Assembly: GCA_001051155.2 (NCBI GenBank)
Contig: JYIP02000002.1
Coordinates: 2,797,583-2,861,582, forward strand
From: Chrysoporthe austroafricana
Lineage: Eukaryota > Ascomycota > Sordariomycetes > Diaporthales > Cryphonectriaceae
DNA length: 64,000 nt
Direction of reading: 5' to 3'
The notes under the pieces are model-generated. The model saw only the letters and a program-made list of their open reading frames with translations. It ran no database searches and was not told where the DNA came from. Both the position numbers and the translations under genes were made by a program. Below are positions 34,661 to 46,700 of this stretch, one piece after another (the stretch's first letter is position 1; every line of letters starts with the position of its first letter).

Positions 34661-37083
34661 CTATTTCTTGATGCCAAAGATGTTTCGCTTTTTCTTCTTC
34701 TCCAGCTTGTTGCTGTCGGAGCTCGCCGTCGGCGAGTGGTAGCTGACACTACCCCCGCCGTTGACCGGCGACGGCGGCACGGGCGAGGGGCGCGGCGGCG
34801 CGTTGGCGATCGACATGGCCGACATCTGTTGCGTCGGCGGCGCCATCGGGCCTGACCGTCCCGGATGAGCCCCCCGCGGGCCAGGAGGCAGACCGCCCAT
34901 CGGCCCCGCCTTAGGGGGCGGTGCCGGCCCGCCTTGGGAGTACATCACGGGAGGGGGCGTAGGCCGCTCAGGTTCCGTCACCCATTTGGGAAGTCCTGGT
35001 TTGCGGAGCATCGGGAGGTCCAGCCTGTTCCTGTCAACGTCGAGGTCTCGGACCTGGCGGAGGAACATCTTGGGCGAGACCATGTGGCTGGTGACCAGGA
35101 AGACTTCGCGGTTGTGTTTCTCCGCGGCTTCATAGCATGCCCTGGACTCTGAAAATGTTGCACCACCAGCCATGAAGACGATAATGCGCTGGCGGTTGTC
35201 CTGTCGTCGCGCCGCTCCGGCTCCGGCACGACTCGCCCAGCTTGGCTTGGCCGCCCGTAGAGAGCCCTGGACCTGCCCTAGCTCGGTGTTCTCCTGGTCC
35301 TCTTGCTTCGTGTAGGGGAATATGTCAGGCTGCAGCCTGCCTTCGCAGAAGTAATCCAGCATGTGCTTCACGTTTGGATGATACCGTACCAGGCCATACT
35401 CTTCGTTCAGTTCCTGTTTCGTGTCGACAGGGAACAACGGCTCAGGCGCTTTCCTCTCGTCCTTGAGGGGCGCGATTATCCGAGCTCCGAGGAGCTGCAG
35501 GTTGACTATCGTGTCCAGCTTTTCGTTCTTCGGCTCACCCCCGTACAGCTGCGCGTGGGCCAAGAGCCTCTTGATGTCCTCCTCAACCACACCGTACCGG
35601 TATATCAGCCACGCAATAATCAGCCGTTCCCGGTCTATAGGGGAGACAGATTCGTCGTCCAGAAGTCTCACGACTGCTGGCAGGAGGTTCTTTGCCTTGC
35701 GAAGGTCCTCGTCCAGCCCGGTCGCCAAGGACTGCTCGACGGACTGGATCTCTGGCAGTTTGCGCGCCTGGAACGCGTTCATGCAGTCCTCCGCCATCGC
35801 CAGGTGCAGGGTGTAGGCCTCTTTCAGCTGCTGGTATTTTGGCATGTTCGCCAACATGTCTTTGATCATATTCAAGTTGGCCGGGTTCCCGTCGTCCGAG
35901 GCACCAGGGTTTTCGTTCACGAACTTTTGAAACTTCGACATCAGCGTGTCAATTGTGTCTTTCATATGCCGGTGCCTGTTCTCCACCCATGTCTCGTCCT
36001 TCTCCTGCAGCTCCATATCGTGCTCTTCCTGGCCGTCGTTGATCTTGACGTGGTAGGTCACCTTCTCCCCCTCCTTGATCGGCAGCAGGTCGTGTGCCAT
36101 CGCCTGATAGGTGAATTCGTGTACCAGAGGCGCCATCAAGTCCATGGATCTGTCCGTGATGAAGAGCACGCTCTGCGGCCGTGACGACGGTGGCGGGTAT
36201 TCCTGGTGTCTTCGCGCATAGTTGTCGAGCTCTTGCTGCAGGAGGTTGGCGAAATGGTAGCAGAGGACGTGTGCGTCGTGCAGGGCTGCGTTGGGCCTAT
36301 AGTACCGCACCTTGGGATACTCGCCCAGGGACACACAAACATCCGTGATCTGGACGGCGCAGGGTCAGCTTCAATTGGGCGAGACGAGACCAGGGCGCTT
36401 ATCACCTTGCGGGCCAGCGTTTCCATGTGCTCCTTGACCAGATCATTACATTTCGGGTTGTATAGCGTGGGAAAGCTGTACGGGTCACGGAAGGTGATCA
36501 GATGCGACTCCCGGGGGAAGAAGTCGATGTTGAGCTCATGCTCGCCGGCAATCGACCTGCTCGCTCGACTCGAGGCGATGCGATCCCGCAGCCGGCGGGA
36601 CAGGGTATTGATCCACACCAGGTGCGCGCGCTGATACCGCTGCTTTTCGAGGTCCGCCACAAGTGTCTCGACGATATGTTGTTGTGGGTAGAGGAGGTAT
36701 ATGGCGGACATGCCCGGGTTCGCATCTCTCTTGTCCTCGAGGCGCTCGATATCTATCCGATATGAGTATCGGACTCGGGTACGTACAGTGCGAGCCAGGA
36801 TATGAGCACATACTAGCGATATTGATGTTCAGGATGTCATCTTCCTTGACAGCATTGTCTAGGATCCTCTTGGACTCCGTGTCGACCACCAGGACCATCC
36901 ACTGGGCGACAATTAGGTCATTTCATACCGGGCTAGGACAGTGGTACTCCTCACCTCGCCATTGGTTACCTGCTTGATCTTGGAGATGATAACTAGCAGT
37001 GTCTAATCAGCAGCCAATTCGGGCGACACAGCATATCCGCAGTGCTCACTGTCTTCTTGTATCTGGAAGACGGAGGCCCCCAT
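34661..37083 (-). CDS. SEC1: Sec1/Munc18 family syntaxin-binding protein SEC1
   Basis: Sec1 binds exocytic SNARE complexes (Sso/Sec9/Snc) and promotes fusion of secretory vesicles at the plasma membrane. Five exons are inferred: 37083-37050, 36992-36955, 36901-36814, 36752-36406 and 36349-34661, all keeping frame, about 731 residues. The first two exons are 34 and 38 nt and give MGASVFQIQED-TIISKIKQVTNGE; then WMVLVVDTESKRILDNAV (domain 1) and AIYLLYPQQHIVE follow. The long exon carries PQSVLFITDRSMDLMAPLVHEFTYQAM, the signature of Sec1/Munc18 domain 2, and IIVFMAGGATFSE of domain 3. A Pro/Gly-rich tail ends in a basic patch (KLEKKKKRNIFGIKK), an extension seen in fungal Sec1 and possibly involved in membrane or SNARE contact. 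I am confident in the family, and the exocytic paralogue fits best. Confidence 0.92.
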
Positions 37084-39170
37084 CTTGCCGACGAAATGTC
37101 ACAAGCAAAGAGGGGCGTCCAACGTTCCTGGGGGATTTAGGCTGGGATCGGCGCCACTATGCTCGTATTATGTAGGAGGAGGGGAGGTCGATTGGTCTCC
37201 TGGGGGCGGAGGATGTGGTGACGAGTGCGCGATGCAGCAGGCTTGGGTCGTCTGGGAAGGGAAAGGTATGCTCTGTAGGCACGGGGGCGGTAAGAGGCCA
37301 GGCAAGGCGAGGTCAGGAGCCTCTGGAAAGGGTGAGGATGTCGTCAGACTGCCCGCCCCCTGAAATAGAAGCAGGGGCGTTCTAAGGTGTCTGGAGCAAG
37401 GTCAACGGCAGCGGTGCTGCAATTTGCCCGGGAGCCTCGTCGTCGAAAGCAGTACAGGTGCAGATGCCACAGGAGCAGGTGTTGAAGCGCTCGAAGCTGC
37501 TGTGGCCAGGTGGGAGGAAAGCAGATGGCGGACGGCAGATGCGACAGGACACTGGGGAACTGCATGACGATGCCCCACCAGGGTGGATGGAAGGGGGGAG
37601 GTCGGTGCCCAGCTGCCCGTGCCCAGTGCCTTATTGGTCTTGCCCCAGCGCCAGTCCCGAGGCCCGGTGGCGGCGGCGGGGGTTCCACCCAAGCTGGTGG
37701 GAGCTGCACTCTACCCGAGCCGCAGGAACTCTAAACAGCCGTGCCATGGGCTCCCTGCTCAGCACCGTTCAGGCATTATATAAGCAGCTCTTTAGGAAAC
37801 CTCACCTCCTTGTGCCCTCCTCTAGTCTGCTTCATCTGGACTTTCGTCCCAAATTAGATCTCCAGGAATCATACCTCGGGCGCCGGGTATCCAGCCAGCC
37901 GCAGCATAGGGACCTCCAGACGTAGGCAGCCGACTGTCTACATTGTTCGGATCCTGTCTTCAGGACTCGAGAATCCTCAGACACTGGATGGATTCCTTCT
38001 TTCTTTCTCTATCCGCCCCTACCAGACTGTAGGGACTCTTGAACAGGGCCGGATTTGGTAATCACTAAGAAGGCCAGACATCAGCACAATTGTCTGTCCA
38101 TTCAGGAGTCTCAGTCAAATACCAATTCAGTAGCAGCAGTACCATGAGATCGACAGCCACCACCAACACTGCCCCCGCCTCCCAAAGACAAGAGAGGAAG
38201 CTTAGTTCTTCCTATACAAGAATGCAATGGGTTTGATTGTTTGGTGTTTAGAGTCGCCCCATTCCCTGGGCGACAGCCAGTCGCCCTCAACAGCCGACCT
38301 GACCCCTACCTCGGAGGGGGCATTGTCTCAACGGCATGTGGTGGTTGCGAGCCGGCCCGCCTGTTCTGTCAGCCTCGGCCGACGCTATATCTCATACTCT
38401 CCCGTGCCTCCATAGACCCTGATCTGTAATCCTTTAAGCCGCCCTGATGCAGCCCTGTCTTCCCGAACGGAGCCATGCATACGCATCTGGTGGGAGGCGT
38501 TGAGACAGCACGCCGTCTAGCATTTGTCAGCATGTGTGTGCAACGCGGAGCGCACAGAGGTCTTATGACGGACTGCTGGGTGTACACACGTATATTATAC
38601 AGTATGCCCGCTTCCAAGGGCGTCTCCGGCATTCTATGGCTGTGCGTGTCCACATGTCAAAGTAGTGTGGCAACGTTAGTCGCCGCGGCGTATTGTGTCC
38701 AATACATGCGTTTCCTTGGCGCCGCTAGCGGCTGGGTCGGGACTGGGAGTATCTACAACACCAGCCTCGACACACAGCATCGTGTTGTACGAAAAATTTT
38801 GCGGCTTGAAGGGCATGTGATTTGGAAACGTCAACGCGTCAGGACATCCGCGTCGGTGGCGCGCCGTCGTAATGAGGGTCTCGTGGTGGCGACATATGCG
38901 CTACAACCACACAGAACCGGTCCGAGGAAACATCCATCCACCTGCGAGGCATGACAAGTTGATTGACTCATTCTCGCGTTTGTTTCTGGTTGCGGGCCCT
39001 GGGTTCCTGTGGACAGAAGAGGATAGCATGAAAGATCTACACGGAGGGGCTAGTGCACGAGTCGGTGATGAGAAAGGCTGTGAGATGGTAATACAATGGT
39101 AGGACTCTATCCGCTGCTATGGCCTGCATAGCGCGCTTTTTGTATACACTCTATAGCCAACGTCTATCCC
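37084..39170. other. Intergenic region SEC1 promoter to Zn2Cys6 gene 3' end
   Basis: About 2.1 kb. The left part should contain the SEC1 promoter and leader and the right end the 3' UTR of the transcription factor gene. Open frames up to 159 codons overlap and show no known domain or consistent splice signals. No RNA gene was recognised. Confidence 0.5.
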
Positions 39171-41604
39171 TCAGCGGAGGCGGCCTGCGAGCAGCGTATC
39201 CAGGATGCGCAACAATGCCTCAAACAGCGAGCCAGAAGTAGCCCATTTCCTTATCTTGGGTACCAGCATCGAAGCCAGCACGTCGAGCTCGGGCGTGAAA
39301 GGCCGGAGGTGAGGTGATCGGGTCGCCATCAGCAGGACCACGAAACATGCCACGCTGGCCTGGGCGACAGACCATAGATAGGGGCTTCGTTTGTCCAAAA
39401 GGTCGACGGCGTTGCGGATGTACGTCTCGCTCGACTGAATGCAGACGGTGCACTTCTCCATGATGATTCGTGGCATCGCATAGGGCGAGTGTTGTGGTGT
39501 CGGAGACCTGGATGCCGAGGCCTGCGGGTTGGGCGATGCCTGAAAGGCTGGCTGCAGGGCGACGTAGAGGACAAACGGTCGGTGTATTAGATGACGGGCG
39601 TACAGCGCTCGTAGATTCAGTTTCCGCCTCTTGTCGTTCGATATAGGATCGACAGTCAGTGGTGGCTGGACGGGAATTGTGCTGTAGTATTGTTCGAGTT
39701 GTCTGTTCAGTTCCGAGCTCAGGGTGATCAGTTGATTGAGACTGGCGTTGTTCGGTGTCGGGCCGAGCTCTGCGAGAAGAGTGATGTCTACATTATCAGG
39801 CGAGTAAAGGGAACCAATTATCCTGTTGACCAATCGTAAAATCGCCATTTCTGCTGTCCAGTATATGAGGTTTTCAGATTCACTGATGTCGGTGCTTCGA
39901 GGGAGCCGCATCTTATCGCCAAATGGTTCAAGGCCCGTCTTCGTCATATCGAATTCGGCTGCAGAGTCACTATAATGTGTCAGTAGCGAAGAAGTTAGGC
40001 ATGTTCAGCCCGAGGGTATATCGTGCTGGAAGTCTTGGGACAATAGAAAAAAAGGGGGGCGGGAGGGACCGATAGGGAAGGGGGAATTGGTAATCAGAGT
40101 AGGGAATAAGTAGAGAAGAGGTATCCCAAAATCAGATATCTAGAGGAAAGGGGAATGCTTGTAAGTGCTGCTTACCAGTCCTTGATGAAACAACCCCAGA
40201 ATAACCGGATATGATCTTCGTCAAAATATTCGATGTCACTCGACTGCGACCGGCTTTGGATGGCTTCACCTTAGCTTGATGTGAGATTAGGGGGGAGGTG
40301 GAAAACGGCTTACGTGTTGATGCGTTCGAGCAGTCTCTGCCCGGCATTATGTATCATCTTCCAAGCATGTAACGGCCTACCGAGATAACAGAAGTACACA
40401 CCTGCCAGGACCAAAGCCTGACAGGTGTACAAACTTGTAGTGAAGCCCCACACCGACTTTGACAAGATAATCCTCAGGGCGATGGCGAAATAGCTTAGGC
40501 CCAGATCTTGGCTTGGATCTGTCGATGTTTCCGGTATAGTAGCCACATCAGAGTTGGAAGCCATACATCCAAGAGCCCATACGGTCAGGCATATCGCCGT
40601 CTCAATATTCTGCGAGGGGCCGTTGTGGAGCACCTCGTCCTGCAGCCTTTCGAAATTGCCTCGCGACAGGAGGGTGAGATGAGCTGCGACCTGCTCGAAA
40701 TATGCATCAGCAAGCCCTCGGAGATGATCTGGCTCGAGGGGCGGCCAATTGATCTGGGTCGGCTGGGTGATGTCCAGGGGCCGTGGAAGGGCGGTGTCCT
40801 CCTCGAGCTCATAAAAATACGACCTTGGGAAGTCTCCTATGACGGATCGGATGGGCGGGACTGATAGGAGCCAGGTGAGGGTCGCTGAGTGGCCGGTGGG
40901 GATGAGGAACTGTGATTCCAGGCCAAAGTCACCCCCTTCTGTCGAACGATTGGACGCGGAGGCTGGCGAAGCCGCAGATGCCCGTGGGGAAGAGCGGAAA
41001 GACGGCCAAGACGCAGAAGAGGGGCTCGTCAGGGCCTCGCTCAGCTTGTGTCCCTGCTCCTCTAACAGGCTGTCCTTGCGATGTCAGCCCAAGGCCACCA
41101 ACCAGAGCCGGAAGGCAAGATGAACAGTCGGTGTAGATGAGATTGGGACGAGACTAGGGGCAGGCGTGGCTCCCATTCTGTCTTGGTGCCATGCAGGTAA
41201 AGAGCAAATGATGGAGGACTCACGCTTCTATCCGGCTCAGGCGCTCAGCCACTGCTCCCTGTGAAGAAGAGGAAGGCTCGACACTGTGAAGGGACGATGG
41301 TTAGCGGCGGTGGCGAAGAATGTGGTGGGCCTAGGAAGAAGCTCATGGCTCATGGCTCATGGCTCATGGCCCATGGCCCATGGTCGAGAACAGCATACCG
41401 ATCAGTGGGCAGCTCCTTGTACACGCAGTCGGCCTGAGCATCTCGACATGTCGAGCACGGCTGCCTCCCATCACAGCGTCGTTTCCTATGCCTGCAGAAG
41501 TCGCAGGCCAGCAGAGCCCCTAGGGAGGTGTCAGTCAGGCTTCAGGCCTAGAGGATGGGCAGAAGAATAGCAGGTCATCACCCACGTTTTCTTGTATAGT
41601 TCAT
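39171..41604 (-). CDS. Zn2Cys6 fungal transcription factor with Fungal_trans domain
   Basis: Predicted nuclear regulator of about 610 residues. Six exons are inferred: 41604-41586, 41519-41399, 41283-41224, 41069-40314, 40253-40176 and 39969-39171, all in frame. Exon 1 is 19 nt (MNYTRK plus one base), inferred from phase. The binuclear zinc cluster has C12-x2-C15-x6-C22-x5-C28-x2-C31-x6-C38 in the context ALLACDFCRHRKRRCDG, followed by YKELPTDR and a short coiled-coil-like linker (AERLSRIEALLEEQ). The middle homology region includes LADAYFEQVAAHLTLLSRGNF, ICLTVWALG and RLFWGCFIKD, typical of Fungal_trans. Introns of 154 nt (41070-41223) and 206 nt (39970-40175) are longer than usual and are the least certain joins. 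The regulated pathway is unknown; no metabolic cluster adjoins it. Confidence 0.85.
41341..41382. repeat. 7-bp tandem repeat inside intron 2 of the Zn2Cys6 gene
   Basis: Six head-to-tail 7-mers: four GCTCATG and two GCCCATG. They lie 16 nt past the donor of the intron that follows the zinc-cluster exon. Unit length is not a multiple of three, so the repeat would shift frame if retained. Confidence 0.85.
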
Positions 41605-43764
41605 ATCGTGTGGGCATGCAGAGGACTGCCCCAGTGCGGGAAGGTTTACAAATCGAGACGAAACAACAGGCGGTAGTGTCGCCGTCTTACCGTCGGCGGG
41701 GAGGTGTGCCAGACCCGGGCTTATATAAGGCAATCCGGTGCGCCAGAGGAGGTTCTCGATGCATCTCGCTCATGCGAGAAGGGGGCCGAGGGCGCTCTGC
41801 CCTGCCTCCTCCTCCTCCGTAGCCCGCGGCCCCAGGGATATGTCGTCGATGTCCATGACGTGCAGCTGGGTGCGTTACGTGCATGTCCTGCGGCACTGGT
41901 GGGTGTTGAGGCAATTTTATCTCACTGCGTCCCTCACGCCCATACTTGTACGAATGTATCTTGTATTGTTGAGTCACGTTGCTTGGATGCTGGCCTCGTC
42001 GTCGCACCCGAGAATGTCCCGGCATATTCTCACGAGGGCGAGCCGAGCCCGGAGCAGCCGTGTATTCGTTAGTGGTTTGCGGACCCCTGAAGTCCCCGTG
42101 CCGCACCCTCCAGGGGCCCCCCTGTCCCCAGAATTTCGTGCGCTGGTGCGTCATCATACCGCATCATCAGTAAGAATCTTGCCTCGATACGCCAGGCAAC
42201 GCCTGGGGCGACGATTATCCATCCGTCTTCTTAACCATAACATTCAATGTCTCTCTCGAACCTTAGGGGTCCTTTCTGGGTCACCTCAGCCCCCTCTGGC
42301 CCCGAGGCTATGCAGCACACCCATTCAGGAATTAGAGAGGTCAGCCCATGGATCATCCGGTCCCTATTCGCTAGGACTAATTGGGCCTCTACTCTGTGTA
42401 CTTACTAGACAACGTCCCGACTGGCGACCGCAATGATCGCGGTGCACTATACCCATTATTCTACAGCGGTAGTATTCACGTTCTAAAGCGTTATAGATGT
42501 GGATGGATAAGAGTCATACCGGATAGTCGTCCCCGCTCACTTCCCGATGTGTCTACTACAAGACATGCTTCTCAAGGCCGAAGAACCCGTGGGCATGCAG
42601 AGGGCCAGAGGGCATCCACAACCTCAGGCGCGTGAGCACTCGAAGGACAGGCCAGCCGGCGGGCTTAGGCCGTTGGAGAGCTGCTGTCCGCTGCCCATGC
42701 CCCACCTCCCCGGAGATCCACACGGTAGTGGATGACAGCCCAGCCGGCCGCATCGGCTCCGGGGAAGCCGCTCGAGGCTGATGTGGACGCCATATCGTCA
42801 CCTGACGCGTCTGACCTCATGGTACGCTGCTGCCTTTTCATTTGCAAGAGAAACAGGGAGGCACACACACGCGCACACACCCTCAGAGGAGAGACACACG
42901 GACCCCAAGGCCTCTTTACACCCTGGGCGGATATAGCGCAGTGGACTCGAGGGCTAGGAAGAGATACATTGTCTGTGCGGACGCGACCAGTATTTGCAAC
43001 ACGCCACCCTGAGTGTGATTGTCCCGGAGATGGCTTCATCTTGTCCATGGGTAGACCAGGTGGCCCGGAGTCATGCGCCGCTTGGGGCCGGGGGCGGCGG
43101 CTTAGACTTCTCGAAATGCGCATCTGCTCGGGGCGAATCGCACAGCCGTCTCCGCAAGGGATCCGACCGTCTGAAGCATAAACAACAAGAAGGGGCGCTT
43201 GTTAAGCCACTCACTGGGTGTGTGCCGGTTCGGCGCCGACTGTTCACAAAGTGCGCTACGGGTTGGACATGCTATTTCGGGGAAGATGGGGTGTGCGTTG
43301 TCGGTTGACCGTTGCAGACGCTACCCCGGCTGTCCAAACGATCGGAATCAGCGGTGCCACCCAACAAGGCGGGTCGGGAGCGCGAGGCCGAGGGGTGTGA
43401 ACGTCATGGTCTGCAGTAGCAGGCAGATGTAGCAGCCGTAAGTCCGACGTCGCCAGAAGCAGGTACAGCATGCAGCCCTTACAGTTATGTCCAGCCTCCT
43501 GCACACATATCTCCGTAACGCCCGCTTCTCAGCTCATGATCTGTCATCCTTTGCGGCTGATGAAGATCGCCCTGCACACGAGGCCAGCATGGATTTGCAC
43601 GTATGCGTTGCGAGTATTTCTATTCGTCTACCCCATAACAAGTGTACTGCTGCAATGCCTGCCCGCTGCTACTTTATGCTGTGTACCCTTACAATGCAAC
43701 GCAACATCCCGTCCCACCCCGAACCGTTCGTTACAATTTAAAATACAGGTGAGTACATGATAAA
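41605..43764. other. Intergenic region between the Zn2Cys6 and lipase genes
   Basis: About 2.16 kb, mainly promoter and leader of the transcription factor on the left and the lipase 3' UTR on the right. A CA/CG-alternating run lies at 42861-42880. The longest open frame (about 232 codons, 41738-42436) has no recognisable domain. No gene is supported. Confidence 0.5.
42861..42880. repeat. CA/CG alternating microsatellite
   Basis: Twenty bases of strictly alternating pattern (CA units with two CG units). Intergenic. Confidence 0.65.
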
Positions 43765-46700
43765 TCAGTCTACATCGTCCGGCTTGGTAATCGGTGCGTC
43801 CGAGCCGCCTGGCCCAGAACCGGAGGATGTCGACGGCTTTGCAGGCGATGCCGCCATTGTTGCTGTCGCAGCCTGGCCTTCCTCCTGCTTGTTGCTTGGC
43901 GACTTGCTCCGCCTCTTCATCGCGCCCTTTCCGACGATCTTCTCCGTCCAGTACGCACCGCTCAGAGGACTAGTGCTGCGCTCAGGGCCTCTCTTCCCTT
44001 CGCCCGTCGCCTGGCCCTGCCCCTTCTGGAGACCTTGGCCGCCACCGATTGACGCCAGCATGTCGCTATCGCTTTCGTCAGCGCTGTCCGCCCAGTCACG
44101 ATCGCTCCAGCACATGCTGTCAGGCCCGTCGGAGGCTCGGCCAGGCGAGGACGATGCCACGTCCCCCCCGTGTGGGGGGTTCGAGGGGAGGTCAGGGACA
44201 CTATCCGTGGCCTCGCGGTCCTCACTCTCCGTGCGCCGGTGCTCATGAAATCTTGCTGCCTGCGAGAGCGACTTCAGCTCGCCTTCCGTCAGCATCGCAG
44301 CCATACGAGTGGCTCTGGTCTGATCTGTCGTTTCGCTACCATGCTTGTCTGGAGATTCATCGGTGGCCTTGGCTCTCTCAGTGCTTTCCTCGTCCTCGTT
44401 ACGCATGCGGGCCACTGCGGAGTCGCTGAAGTGTGCATCAACAAGGTGCTTCACCACAGGCCACCCAAAAGCGTTTGCGAACATGCGGCGACAGATCATA
44501 TTGTTGTGTGCGTCGGGCTCCAGTTTCACCAAGACCTTGCGCCAAGACAGATCCCGGTGGTAGGCACGAGCAATCTTCTCTTCCACCTTCATGTTGGAGC
44601 CGTCAACGACCTCGTCGGGTTCCTTGTTTGGGTTCGTGTGGGTGGTGTCATCGTAGTCTCTGGTTGAAGTCAGAGAATCTTGGTGAGCCGGAGGATATGG
44701 TGAGGAAGTACTGCTCTCCGCACGGAGGCTAGGCGTGGATCCTGCTCTCTTAAAGGTCGTCCTACGCGTGGCTAGGGAGCCAGTGGGTCGTTTTTTCAGT
44801 GGCGGCGGTGGGATGTCTTGTGGATGGTAAACGCGGTCGTGAAAGATCGTTCTTGGCCGCGATTCTGGATCAATCAGATACTCGATCGACGGCAGCTTCG
44901 GATTAAGCAGGTCTCCTGCAGACTCAAAGAAGCTTGTTTTCGGCGGCGCTGAGACACCGCTGTCTGAATCCTCGCTTAATTCATGGCCAGAGGTCACTCT
45001 CGACCTCAGTGCTGGCTGTGATGCCTCCGACGCGTCGCCTTCAAAGGGCAAGGTCTGGCTGCGCTGATAAATCTTCTGCTGCTTTGCGGAAGGTGGTGGA
45101 GCAGGTTTCGGGGATTCCGAATTCGGCTTGAAAAATGCAAAGAAACCGGAGAAGGGGTTGTTGTTATTAGTAGTTGCTGTATTTTGCGGATGAGATTGAT
45201 CATCGTCCCCGAAGTGGCTCGTCACGGGCCTCAGACTCGCTCTGTCGTCTTCCATCACAGCATCGGTCGGCGGCTGAGGAACGTCATGGACGTCACCTCC
45301 ACCGACAGGCGTTGTTGTGCCTGAGGAGGTGAGCTTCGTGTCACTGTCGGATTTGGGAGTCCAGGGTCCATTTCGTGGAGAGGTCACATTTGCACCAGTA
45401 AGTTCAGCCCACCCAAAGCCGACCACAGTCTCGACAAGACCAGCTTCGCGACGAGCTTTTTCAACGCGACCCAGCCCTTGCCAGTCGAGGAACAGCAAAC
45501 AACTAGTTCGCAGCGGTACGATTCCGTCGTTCACGACATTGGAGTAGACCGTCCTGTTCCGGAACTTTTTCAGGGCCACATGAGCTGGACCAGTGGGAAG
45601 TATGCGAAGCAGTGGCTTCGACTCTGGCTGTGGCTCTCCCATGACTTTCTTGTGTGCGTTTTCGCCGAGATTGCTGACGATCGCCCCCCAGCCATTTCTC
45701 GCGATTGTCGGTGCTCTCCAAGTCAAGCCGAGATCCTGCCCTGTCCTACCAACGAGACCGAAATCGAGGGCGAATTTGACGTACATTGGGTTTTCATGAT
45801 TGAGACCCAAGAATGGGGAGGCGAGTGCGACGAAATTGACGGGCTTGATCAGGTCGAAGAATTGGGGAGAGTGTTTCTGGATGTAGGCAATAGCATACGT
45901 CTGCACGAGACCGCCCAGAGAGTGTCCAATGAAGCTAATGTTGGCAATTCGGTATGCTCTCGAGTCGCTGACCAGAACCTTCTTCTGGACTGTGCTGTGC
46001 TTGTGGGATGGATTCCCAGCCGGGTCCTTCTGGCCACTTGCCTCTCCCTTCAAAGCATGGGATAGCACCTCTTGGGCTGCCTTCCCAGCTGGTAGGAATG
46101 GCTGGTCCGGATACGTAAGAGACAGAACGTATCTAGCCAGCCGCTTGCCGAGGTACTTGATGCCCCTTTCTGTGCGCGTAGCATTTCCAGAGAAGCCTCG
46201 GACAATGACTTCGCTGTCATCGTCCTCCTCCTCATCAGTCTCTTCATCCACAAGGTCATGAGATGACCCGTGAGATCCTCCAGAGTCCCCATTACGGCTT
46301 TCCCTCTCCTTTCTCCGCCTTGCCTTGGCGTCAATTTTCGCCTGCTTCGCCGCGGCGTCGATGCTTTCTTTCAGGTATAGCATGTCGGACCCAAGGTTGC
46401 TATGTAGACCATGAGTGAGGATGACCAAATGTATTTTCTTCTTTTTCCTCGGTTCCGGATCTTCCGGTCGGGCGTCTTTCGGCTTCTTGGCTGTCTGCAC
46501 AGCTTCCGCATCTGCGCCTGTCGAAGCGTCGCTCTTCAACGCCGACTGTTCCAACCCAGGCAGTTGAGGCGTATTCCATATGCTGGCAGTGTCTTCCACT
46601 TTCAAATGTATCGCCCGAGAGAATACGCCTTTGCTCGGTGCGGGATGCTTGCCCTCCTTCGCCCCCTTGCTCTGCTGGAAGTCGCTGACCCGGCCGGGCT

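Noticed and set aside
35303..36184. 293-codon plus-strand open frame
   Set aside because: Antisense shadow of the SEC1 long exon, created by its codon usage; no domain recognised.
41738..42436. 232-codon plus-strand open frame in the gap upstream of the Zn2Cys6 gene
   Set aside because: No domain, Arg/Ser/Pro-rich composition, overlapped by other frames on both strands; lies where the regulator's leader and promoter are expected.
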